A stretch of DNA of 64,000 bases. Source: an uncultured Oscillospiraceae bacterium (lineage in GTDB: Bacteria > Bacillota > Clostridia > Oscillospirales > Acutalibacteraceae). Within the stretch, counting starts at the first letter, position 1; each line of letters opens with the position of its first letter. Position numbers and translations under genes: made by a program. The notes beneath the pieces were generated by a model, which worked only from the letters and a program-made list of their open reading frames with translations, ran no database searches and was not told the origin of the DNA. Shown one piece after another: positions 57,051 through 64,000 of the stretch. Location of the stretch: positions 90,397 through 154,396 of the forward strand of contig UQWL01000006.1 of NCBI GenBank assembly GCA_900544715.1. The letters run 5' to 3'.

Positions 57051-59048
57051 TTGGATATACAGGAAAAAAACGAATTTGCCGAGCAGGAAAGGGCGCTGAC
57101 CCAAGAACAGCAGAGCGAGGAGGAAATGGATACGACCGTATCGGAAAAATATGATGCGGATCAAATCCAGGTACTGGAGGGGCTTGAAGCGGTTCGTAAG
57201 CGCCCCGGTATGTATATTGGCTCCACTGGGCCGAAGGGGCTGCATCATCTTGTTTATGAAATTGTGGATAACTCCATTGATGAGGCGCTCGCGGGCTTTT
57301 GCACCCATATTGAGGTGGAGATATTGCCAGATGATATCATCACCGTACGGGATAATGGGCGCGGCATTCCGGTCGGCATCAATGAAAAATCTGGTATCCC
57401 GGCGGTGACGCTGGTGCTTACGGTGCTGCATGCGGGCGGTAAGTTCGGCGGCAGCGGCTATAAGGTATCCGGCGGCCTGCATGGCGTGGGTTCTTCGGTT
57501 GTAAACGCATTATCGGAATGGATGGAGATTGAGGTTTCTCAAGAAGGGCATATCCATCACCAGCGCTTTGAGCGCGGCAATATTGCATCCAAGCTGACCG
57601 TGATTGGAGATACCAACGAAACTGGCACGTTTATCAAATTTAAAGCTGATCCGGAAATCTTTCAAGAGACAACGGTTTATGAATATGAAGTACTTCAGCG
57701 TAGATTGCGTGAACAGGCCTTCTTAAACGCAGGGCTTTCCATTACCTTAACCGATAGCCGTGATCCGGAAAATATCATCAGCGAAAAATTTTGCTATGAG
57801 GGCGGTATTTCCTCCTTTGTGGAATATATCAATGAGAGCCGCAAGCTGACGCCGCTGCATGAAAAACCAATCCATCTTATCACTGTGGCGGGAGATCGTT
57901 CGGCAGAAGTCGCTATGATGTATAACGACAGCTATAATGAAACAATTCTCAGCTTTGCCAATAATGTGCATACGATCGACGGCGGTACGCATGAAACGGG
58001 CTTCAAAACAGCTTTGACCCGCGTATTCAATGATTATGGCCGGAAATATGGGATTCTCAAGGAGAATGATAAAAATTTATCAGGCGACGACGTGCGTGAA
58101 GGTCTGGTTGCCGTGGTTAGTGTGAAATTGACAGATGCGCAGTTTGAAGGCCAGACGAAGGGAAAGCTTGGAAACACTGACATGGGCCAGATGGTTTCCC
58201 AAATGGTCTATGAAAAATTGATGACGTTTTTTGAAGAAAATCCAGCTGTGATCAAGGCGATCTATGCAAAAGCGCTGGATGCTGCGCGTGCCCGCGAAGC
58301 GGCGCGCCGGGCGCGGGATCTTGCGCGTCGGAAATCTGCTCTGGAAGGGAACTCCCTGCCGGGCAAGCTGGCGGACTGCACAGACCGAAATCCGGAGAAT
58401 ACAGAGATTTATATTGTAGAGGGCGATTCAGCAGGCGGCTCCGCCAAGGAAGGCCGCGATCGCACCTTCCAGGCGATTTTACCCCTGTGGGGCAAAATGC
58501 TGAATGTTGAAAAATCCCGCCTTGATAAAGTGATCGGCAATGAGAAGCTCATGCCGGTTGTAACCGCGCTCGGAACCGGCATTGGGGATGAGTTTGATAT
58601 CACAAAGCTGCGGTATCATAAGATCGTCATTATGGCGGATGCCGATGTGGATGGCGCGCATATCCGCACGTTGATGCTTACCTTTTTCTTCCGCTATATG
58701 CGCCCACTGATCGATAATGGTTATATCTATATCGCCCAGCCGCCGTTGTTTAAAGTCAGCAAGGGCAAAAAAGTGAAATATGCCTTCTCGGATGAGGAGC
58801 GGGATGAATATATTGCAGAAGTCGGCGGAAATTGTGACGTTCAGCGATATAAAGGCCTTGGCGAGATGGATCCACAGCAGCTGTGGGAAACCACAATGGA
58901 TCCGGAGTTCCGCACAATGCTCCGTGTTACATTGGAGGATGCGATGCAGGCGGATGAAACCTTCTCCATTCTAATGGGAGATAAGGTGGAGCCGCGGCGC
59001 GAGTTTATCGAAAAAAATGCAAAATATGTTCAGAATCTTGATATCTAA
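57051..59048 (+). CDS. gyrB: DNA gyrase subunit B
   Basis: This is a protein of about 665 residues. GHKL ATPase: VLEGLEAVRKRPGMYIGSTG, IVDNSIDEALAGF, VRDNGRGIPVG, and YKVSGGLHGVGSSVVNALSE. The transducer is followed by Toprim EGDSAGGSAKEGRDRTFQAI and MADADVDGAHIRTLMLTFFF, with the C-terminal CDVQRYKGLGEMDPQQLW. The start is uncertain: TTG 57051 has GGAGG nine bases ahead, while ATG 56991 and ATG 57126 are also in frame. All add only an acidic tail. Confidence 0.95.
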   Translation: MDIQEKNEFAEQERALTQEQQSEEEMDTTVSEKYDADQIQVLEGLEAVRKRPGMYIGSTGPKGLHHLVYEIVDNSIDEALAGFCTHIEVEILPDDIITVRDNGRGIPVGINEKSGIPAVTLVLTVLHAGGKFGGSGYKVSGGLHGVGSSVVNALSEWMEIEVSQEGHIHHQRFERGNIASKLTVIGDTNETGTFIKFKADPEIFQETTVYEYEVLQRRLREQAFLNAGLSITLTDSRDPENIISEKFCYEGGISSFVEYINESRKLTPLHEKPIHLITVAGDRSAEVAMMYNDSYNETILSFANNVHTIDGGTHETGFKTALTRVFNDYGRKYGILKENDKNLSGDDVREGLVAVVSVKLTDAQFEGQTKGKLGNTDMGQMVSQMVYEKLMTFFEENPAVIKAIYAKALDAARAREAARRARDLARRKSALEGNSLPGKLADCTDRNPENTEIYIVEGDSAGGSAKEGRDRTFQAILPLWGKMLNVEKSRLDKVIGNEKLMPVVTALGTGIGDEFDITKLRYHKIVIMADADVDGAHIRTLMLTFFFRYMRPLIDNGYIYIAQPPLFKVSKGKKVKYAFSDEERDEYIAEVGGNCDVQRYKGLGEMDPQQLWETTMDPEFRTMLRVTLEDAMQADETFSILMGDKVEPRREFIEKNAKYVQNLDI

Positions 59049-59135
59049 GCAAGTTTTCAATGAAATTGGAGCAAAAATCGAATTTGCTGCAACAAAACCC
59101 GGCTGCGGCAGCTCTATAATAAAGGATGGACTTAC

Positions 59136-61640
59136 ATGAATTACGAAGATCAAAAGATTATCGATGTAGACCTGAACAAGGAAATGCGCAAATCCTTCTT
59201 GGATTATTCGATGTCCGTCATTGTTTCGCGTGCCCTGCCGGATGTTCGAGATGGCCTCAAGCCGGTGCATCGTAGAATCCTCTATACCATGTATGAGAGA
59301 AATCTGACTCCGGATAAGCCCTATCACAAATGTGCAGCAACTGTGGGCGCGGTGCTCGGCGATTATCACCCGCATGGCGATATGTCGGTTTACGATGCAA
59401 TGGTGCGCCTGGCGCAGTCTTTTTCCATGCGCTATATGCTGGTAGACGGTCATGGCAATTTCGGCTCTGTGGATGGAGACCCGCCCGCCGCTTACCGTTA
59501 TACAGAATCGCGCATGAGCAAGATGGCAATGTCCATGTTGACGGATATTGAGAAAGAAACCGTCGATTTCATGCCGAACTACGATGACAGCAAAAAGGAA
59601 CCGATCGTTCTTCCATCCCGTTTTCCCAATCTTTTGGTCAACGGCTCCACTGGAATCGCAGTTGGTATGGCAACCAATATCCCGCCGCACAACCTGCGGG
59701 AGGTTATCGACGGCATGTGCTGCCTGATCGACAACCCAGATGCCGGCCTGGAAGAGCTGATGGAGCACATCAAGGGTCCCGATTTTCCAACGGCGGGGAT
59801 CGTCATGGGCCGCTCCGGTATCCGCGCCGCGTATGGAACAGGCCGCGGTAAAATTATTGTGCGGGCCCGCGCAGAGATTCAGGAGACGAAGAACGGCCGT
59901 TTTTCGATCGTCGTTTCCGAATTGCCCTACCAGGTGAACAAGGCAAGGTTGATTGAGAGCATCGCAGATCTTGTGAAAGAAAAGCGGATCGAAGGCATAT
60001 CAGATATCAACGATTATACCTCCCGCGAGGGGATGCATATGGTAGTTGATTTGAAGCGGGATGCCAATCCGCAGGTTGTCCTTAACCAGCTCTACACCTA
60101 TACGCAGATGCAGACGACTTTCGGCGTGATCATGCTTGCGCTTGTCAATGGGGAGCCGCAGATTCTAACATTGAAGGAAGTGCTGCAAAATTATATTGAT
60201 TTTCAATGTGAAGTGATCGTCCGGAGGACACGCTACGATCTGCGTAAGGCACAGGAAAGGGCTCATATTTTAGAGGGTCTGCTGATTGCGCTTGATTTTA
60301 TCGATGAAGTGATCGAAATTCTACGCGCTTCCAAGGATCAGCCGGAGGGCCGCGCGCGGCTGATGGAGCGCTTTGGCCTAGACGAGGCACAGGCGCAGGC
60401 GATTGTTCAAATGCGCCTTGGCCAATTGACCGGCCTGGAGCGCCATAAGATTGAGGAAGAAATGGCACAGTTGAAAGAGAAGATTGCGGAGTATATGGCG
60501 ATTCTCTCCTCTGAAACCCGTGTTTTGGAGATCGTAAAGGAAGAGGCGCTCGTTCTGCGCGACAAATACGGCGATGACCGCCGCACAGAAATTGCGAATG
60601 TTAGCGGGGAAGTGGATATTGAGGATCTGATCCCAGAGGAAACCTGCGTATTCACGATGACAACACTTGGTTATATCAAACGCCAGCCGGTGGATACCTA
60701 TCGGATTCAGAAGCGCGGCGGCCGCGGCGTGATTGGCATGGCGCGTCGCGAGGAAGATGTGGCGGAAACCATGTTTACCTGCTCCACGCATGATTATGTA
60801 ATGTTTTTCACCTCTGATGGCCGCACATACCGGCTCAAGGGGTATGAAATCCCAGAGGGAAGCCGCACGAGTAAGGGCATGAATATTGTTAATTTGCTGC
60901 CGATTACGCCGGATGTTAAAGTCAATGCGATGATCCGTGTACCGGAATTTTCAGAGGGGCAGTATCTTTGCATGGTAACGCGCAAGGGGATTATTAAGCG
61001 GACGGAGCTGGAAGCCTACCGCAACGTCCGGAAAAACGGCGTGATTGCCATCAGCCTCGATGAAGATGACGAGCTGGCCTGGGTACATTTGACCAGTGGA
61101 GAAGATGATCTTTTGGTTGCAACGAGGAAGGGAATGTCCATCCGTTTCCATGAAACAGATGCCCGTCCGCTCGGCAGAACGGCCCGCGGTGTGAAGGCGA
61201 TTGAGCTTTCAGAGGGCGACGAAGTAGTAGGAATGGCAGTGCTCAAAGAAGATGGTACCGTTTTGACCGTGAGCGAAACGGGATATGGCCGCCGCAGCGA
61301 GGTGACAGATTATCGGCTCCAATCCCGCGCCGGAAAGGGTACGATCAATTATCATACCGAAAAATACGGGGATGTCGCCGCGGTGCGGTTAATCCGAGAG
61401 GAGGAAGACGTTATTTTGATCTCCTCGGACGGCATTATTATTCGAATTCCAACAGATGAAATCCGCCTGTGCGCCCGCCCCTCAAAAGGCGTACGTGTGA
61501 TGCGTGTGAACGAAGGGGAAAAGGTGGTCACGCTCACAAGCGCAGATCATGATGAGGGAGACGAACAAGAAGCAAGCGCTGAAGATACAGGGCTAGAAGA
61601 GCAGTTAGATCCAGCGGAAGCGGAATCTGAGAAAGCATAA
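59136..61640 (+). CDS. gyrA: DNA gyrase subunit A
   Basis: This 834-residue protein has a DNA-cleavage domain with SMSVIVSRALPDVRDGLKPV, HPHGDMSVYDAMVRLAQSFS (quinolone region), and DGDPPAAYRYTESRMSKMA with the catalytic Tyr. The C-terminal domain has six beta-pinwheel blades, including the GyrA box GGRGVIGM-like KRGGRGVIGMARR. At the position of E. coli Ser83 this protein has Met (GDMSVYD), unlike the usual Ser, Thr or Ala. The tail is acidic (EQLDPAEAESEKA). Confidence 0.97.
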   Translation: MNYEDQKIIDVDLNKEMRKSFLDYSMSVIVSRALPDVRDGLKPVHRRILYTMYERNLTPDKPYHKCAATVGAVLGDYHPHGDMSVYDAMVRLAQSFSMRYMLVDGHGNFGSVDGDPPAAYRYTESRMSKMAMSMLTDIEKETVDFMPNYDDSKKEPIVLPSRFPNLLVNGSTGIAVGMATNIPPHNLREVIDGMCCLIDNPDAGLEELMEHIKGPDFPTAGIVMGRSGIRAAYGTGRGKIIVRARAEIQETKNGRFSIVVSELPYQVNKARLIESIADLVKEKRIEGISDINDYTSREGMHMVVDLKRDANPQVVLNQLYTYTQMQTTFGVIMLALVNGEPQILTLKEVLQNYIDFQCEVIVRRTRYDLRKAQERAHILEGLLIALDFIDEVIEILRASKDQPEGRARLMERFGLDEAQAQAIVQMRLGQLTGLERHKIEEEMAQLKEKIAEYMAILSSETRVLEIVKEEALVLRDKYGDDRRTEIANVSGEVDIEDLIPEETCVFTMTTLGYIKRQPVDTYRIQKRGGRGVIGMARREEDVAETMFTCSTHDYVMFFTSDGRTYRLKGYEIPEGSRTSKGMNIVNLLPITPDVKVNAMIRVPEFSEGQYLCMVTRKGIIKRTELEAYRNVRKNGVIAISLDEDDELAWVHLTSGEDDLLVATRKGMSIRFHETDARPLGRTARGVKAIELSEGDEVVGMAVLKEDGTVLTVSETGYGRRSEVTDYRLQSRAGKGTINYHTEKYGDVAAVRLIREEEDVILISSDGIIIRIPTDEIRLCARPSKGVRVMRVNEGEKVVTLTSADHDEGDEQEASAEDTGLEEQLDPAEAESEKA

Positions 61641-61740
61641 AAAGCGCTGAACGGTTGCTGTTTGCTTGGTAGCTATTTGATTGCCTTTTGCGGCGGTTTC
61701 ATAGGCAGCCCTGTTTTTATTGGAAATATCCGGTGAATCC

Positions 61741-61769
61741 TTGCAAAATTCGTCGGATTTCGGTATAAT
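61741..61769 (+). promoter_or_regulatory. promoter of the LCP gene
   Basis: TTGCAA (61741-61746), a 17-base spacer, TATAAT (61764-61769). Confidence 0.75.
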
Positions 61770-61824
61770 GGATGCTATTCGTTCCGTTTTTGAACAGAAA
61801 ACAGAATAAGGGAGTGGAACGCAC

Positions 61825-63345
61825 GTGAAAGACGATCAGAAAATGAAGCATAAAAAGGATAAACAGCAAAAAGCACATCAAAATCAGCCTGTCCTGGGGC
61901 CCTCCGGTGATCAGCCGGATTGGATGCAGCCGGCAGATCAAAGCTCTGCAACAGGAAAATCTTTTTGGAAGGATCGCTTTGTACCATTTTGGATGAAAAA
62001 TAAAAAACGCAATTTGAAGATCTTGATCAGCGTTTTAGCCATCTTGATCGTGGCTGTGGTAGTAGTCGCTTTGCTGTATGTTAATAATTTACTGAACTTG
62101 ATAGGTCCAGAAGATCCAAAAAATCCAAATAACGGCGTTGAAGATCAAATTTATGATGAGAAGGATTTCGCGGAAATCGACGGCATTAAGGATGCGAATT
62201 CTCTTAAAGATCTGGTAAAAAAATGGGCAACAAATGGCGGAGAAAAATATTCGAGCCGCAATGTTATTAATGTGCTTTTAATCGGTCAGGATGAGGATGC
62301 CAACAATTCGATCCGCTCTGATTCCATGATCTTGGCTTCTATCAATAAAAAAACAGACCAGATCACTCTTGCCTCCTTTTTCCGCGATAGTTATTCTTAT
62401 ATTAACTATAAGGGGGAAGATCGCTATACAAAAATGAATGCCGCTTATGCGTGGGGCGGGCCGGAGCTATTGATTGAAACACTGGAAAACAACTTTAAGG
62501 TTGAAATTGACTATTATGTAACGGTGAATTTTGAAAACTTTTCGAAAGCGATCGATGCGATCGGTGGCGTTTATGTAGACGTTCAGCCTTATGAATCGGA
62601 GTATATCCGCAGGACAAGCCGGTTTAAAAATTTCCCGGTAGGGGAACATGTGCTCCTCAATGGCGATGAAGCGTTGGTCTTCAGCCGGATTCGACATAGC
62701 GACGCCGATAGCGATATCAGTCGGACACGCCGTCAGCGTCAAGTGATTACTGCCCTGATTCAGCAATCGAAGAGTGCCTCTCTTGGCCAGTTGAATAGCT
62801 TGGCGAATAAACTTTTGCCCTATGTAAATACCAATATGCCCAAATCGACCATTCTCTCCTATGGTACACAGGCGATTCTACAGGGGTGGATGAATTATCC
62901 GATCAATCAGATTACAGTGCCGAGTGAAAAATACCGAAAGGGCCAGTATATTAACAGGGTTGCGTTTATTATTGTGGACTATCAAGCTGCGGCCCGGGAA
63001 CTTCAGATGGCGTTGTATGGAAACAGCAACATTCCAGATGAGGACCATGTTTCACCCTTTGATTTGGATTTGAGCTCCTCCAGCAGTTCAGGAAGCAATT
63101 CCAACAAGGGAAACAATGGTTCCCCCTCTAACAATGTGAATCCCTCCTCCAATCAACAGCAACAGGGAACAACGGATTCCAATAGCCGGGAGACCACCGA
63201 TTTTGAGAATGAAAACGACATCACCCAGCCGGTAACGAGTGAGCCTTCCACGTCAACGGTGGAAAAGCCGAGCTCGGATGGGGGAAATGAGCCTTCTCAT
63301 ACGCAGGAGAACACCACCAGGGAAAGCCATTCTATCTTAGGCTAG
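61825..63345 (+). CDS. LytR-CpsA-Psr family glycopolymer ligase
   Basis: This 506-residue protein starts at GTG 61825 after AAGGGAGTGG. A cytoplasmic basic Gln/Lys tail is followed by one helix (ISVLAILIVAVVVVALLYVN) and an LCP domain: INVLLIGQDEDANNSIRSDS, MILASINKKTDQITLASFFR, AIDAIGGVYVDVQPYESEYI, LNGDEALVFSRIRHSDADSD, and ISRTRRQRQVITALI. All main LCP motifs and Arg residues are kept, so wall-polymer attachment to peptidoglycan is likely. The last 90 residues are Ser/Asn/Gln/Thr-rich (SSSSSGSNSNKGNNGSPS). Confidence 0.93.
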   Translation: MKDDQKMKHKKDKQQKAHQNQPVLGPSGDQPDWMQPADQSSATGKSFWKDRFVPFWMKNKKRNLKILISVLAILIVAVVVVALLYVNNLLNLIGPEDPKNPNNGVEDQIYDEKDFAEIDGIKDANSLKDLVKKWATNGGEKYSSRNVINVLLIGQDEDANNSIRSDSMILASINKKTDQITLASFFRDSYSYINYKGEDRYTKMNAAYAWGGPELLIETLENNFKVEIDYYVTVNFENFSKAIDAIGGVYVDVQPYESEYIRRTSRFKNFPVGEHVLLNGDEALVFSRIRHSDADSDISRTRRQRQVITALIQQSKSASLGQLNSLANKLLPYVNTNMPKSTILSYGTQAILQGWMNYPINQITVPSEKYRKGQYINRVAFIIVDYQAAARELQMALYGNSNIPDEDHVSPFDLDLSSSSSSGSNSNKGNNGSPSNNVNPSSNQQQQGTTDSNSRETTDFENENDITQPVTSEPSTSTVEKPSSDGGNEPSHTQENTTRESHSILG

Positions 63346-63442
63346 GCAACAGTTTCATGTGATTCTCGTTTGGGGCAAATTCCTTATTCTTTTATGAATT
63401 AGGATAGGAGGAGAACGATTCTATTGCCCCTAAAAGAGCGAA

Positions 63443-63489
63443 AAAGTACTGCCGGGATGTATTTTTTGCATCTCGGCAGTGCTTTTTTG
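63443..63489 (+). terminator. terminator after the LCP gene
   Basis: AGTACTGCCGGGATG pairs with CATCTCGGCAGTGCT (two mismatches), followed by TTTTTTGC. Confidence 0.7.
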
Positions 63490-63538
63490 CGTTCTCAATA
63501 GGTGTTGATCTAAAAATTTCTGTGTGTCCAAGCTGTTT

Positions 63539-63805
63539 TTACAAATTGCTGAGATAAGCATTCAGTGCACGTCCGATGAACTGAGAGGCGCCTTCTCCAT
63601 ATTTTTGATCGTTTACCTGGATCCATACTGGGTTTGTTGTATACTGTTCGGCCATGGAGGGCCAATAATGAGCACCCATTTCAATGCCCTTGCTACATTC
63701 TGTTACGAAGATAACCAATTCACCTATGATTTCTTGGGTTTCTGGGGAAGCGGCGTCCTTTTTTAAATCCGCAGTTAACCTCCTTGCGTGAGGGTCAAGA
63801 GACAC
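63539..63805 (-). pseudogene. TipAS-domain fragment of a MerR-type regulator
   Basis: This 88-residue frame contains MAEQYTTNPVWIQVNDQKYG and EGASQFIGRALNAYLSNL, which match the C-terminal TipAS drug-binding domain of MerR-family regulators of thiostrepton-type drugs. The N-terminal winged helix and coiled-coil are absent. Its putative start (GTG 63805) has no SD, and upstream lies a B repeat. It looks like the 3' remnant of a deleted gene, though a stand-alone TipAS protein is possible. Confidence 0.55.
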
Positions 63806-63842
63806 TTAAAAATATTTTATTGATGGATTGCTTCAAAAAACA

Positions 63843-63950
63843 ATAAAAATAGCCGCTAGTCGCCTGCTCCCATAAGCAGAGTGTTTCTATTGGTTCTGTA
63901 AGGTTGTGGTAAGCTTTGCTACTCACTTCTCACTTCGTTCGTAATAATCA
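63843..63950 (+). repeat. family B repeat, degenerate copy B5
   Basis: It begins ATAAAAATAGCCGCTAGTCG, has a CTGCT / AGCAG stem, then TTTGCTACTCACTTCTCACT and TTCGTTCGTAATAATC, matching the ends and layout of B1 but diverged in the middle. Confidence 0.6.
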
Positions 63951-63974
63951 AAACCACTAGTAAACTAGTGGTTT
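63951..63974. terminator. palindromic hairpin at the window edge
   Basis: AAACCACTAGT / ACTAGTGGTTT is a perfect 11-bp stem with a two-base loop. It may end a gene that enters from beyond the window. Confidence 0.5.
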
Positions 63975-64000
63975 GCTCAGACCCCAGAGGGGCCAGTACT

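Noticed and set aside
58971..59768. Minus-strand 265-residue frame across the gyrB-gyrA junction
   Set aside because: Antisense to two essential genes with full motif support; composition looks like a shadow.
63398..63500. Short TTG-started frame after GGAGGAG beyond the LCP gene
   Set aside because: It runs through the terminator stem and gives an uninformative 26-codon peptide.
1..64000. CRISPR arrays, tRNA, rRNA, prophage or complete insertion sequences
   Set aside because: No regularly spaced repeats, cloverleaf-ending CCA sequences, rRNA signatures, integrases or transposases were seen.

Overview
The window is about 64 kb of a chromosome from a spore-forming, low-redox Firmicute of class Clostridia. 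It most resembles the Oscillospirales (Ruminococcaceae/Oscillospiraceae) group of gut anaerobes. Reasons: moderate GC, strong AGGAGG-type ribosome binding sites, frequent TTG starts backed by good Shine-Dalgarno (SD) sequences, sporulation and germination genes (gpr, spoIIP, spoIIE, ypeB), clostridial small Cys-rich proteins, and the replication-origin order rpmH-rnpA-yidD-yidC-jag / dnaA-dnaN-yaaA-recF-remB-gyrB-gyrA. I saw no tRNA, rRNA, CRISPR array, prophage or complete insertion sequence.

Layout. 1-2.1 kb: end of a pyridoxal-type kinase gene, trmL, degV. 2.2-3.4 kb: a carD-like gene with a frame break, next to decayed sequence. 3.5-7.9 kb: one minus-strand run of an LCP-like protein, a transglutaminase lipoprotein and folE-folP-folB-folK. 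8.2-14.5 kb: a Cys/Gly-rich small protein, clpC, a possible small RNA, gpr-spoIIP, and rpsT. 15-18.4 kb: a Crp/Fnr regulator and a complete SsuABC-like importer. 18.6-24 kb: small regulators and small proteins, an ABC-F ATPase behind an attenuator, GNAT, a cold-shock protein, and two nearly identical copies of an unknown repeat in opposite orientation. 24-28.4 kb: a heterodimeric ABC exporter with a leader of two small ORFs and a terminator. 28.5-38.5 kb: spoIIE, GH29 fucosidase, VOC protein, ypeB, GH2 beta-galactosidase. 38.6-49.1 kb: TetR, Ogg, glyA, TraX, rarA, an orphan lipoprotein, an FAD protein, serA and serC. 49.4-63.3 kb: the oriC region with ribosomal, RNA-processing and membrane-insertion genes to the left, replication and gyrase genes to the right, then an LCP-family protein. 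The window ends in a TipAS-domain fragment and another repeat.

How genes work together. glyA, serA and serC make serine, glycine and one-carbon units, and the folate run makes the cofactor they use, although the loci are 35-45 kb apart. The ABC-F and heterodimeric ABC genes each look like antibiotic-responsive units, judged by uORF-plus-terminator leaders. The sporulation genes are scattered singly.

The most unusual material is non-coding. (1) A recurrent structured leader module (family A, about 85 bp) begins directly after the -10 box of three unrelated minus-strand genes (carD-like, GH29 fucosidase, glyA), with a diverged second copy in the glyA leader. (2) A second dispersed repeat (family B, about 100 bp) occurs at 18.9, 23.7-23.9, 46.7 and 63.9 kb; two of its sites lie beside gene remnants. 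(3) A cluster of DnaA-box-like 9-mers lies 34 kb from oriC. (4) A T-TTT-TTA heptamer sits exactly at the carD frame break. All calls come from reading the sequence; no database search was run, so family names rest on motif recognition.
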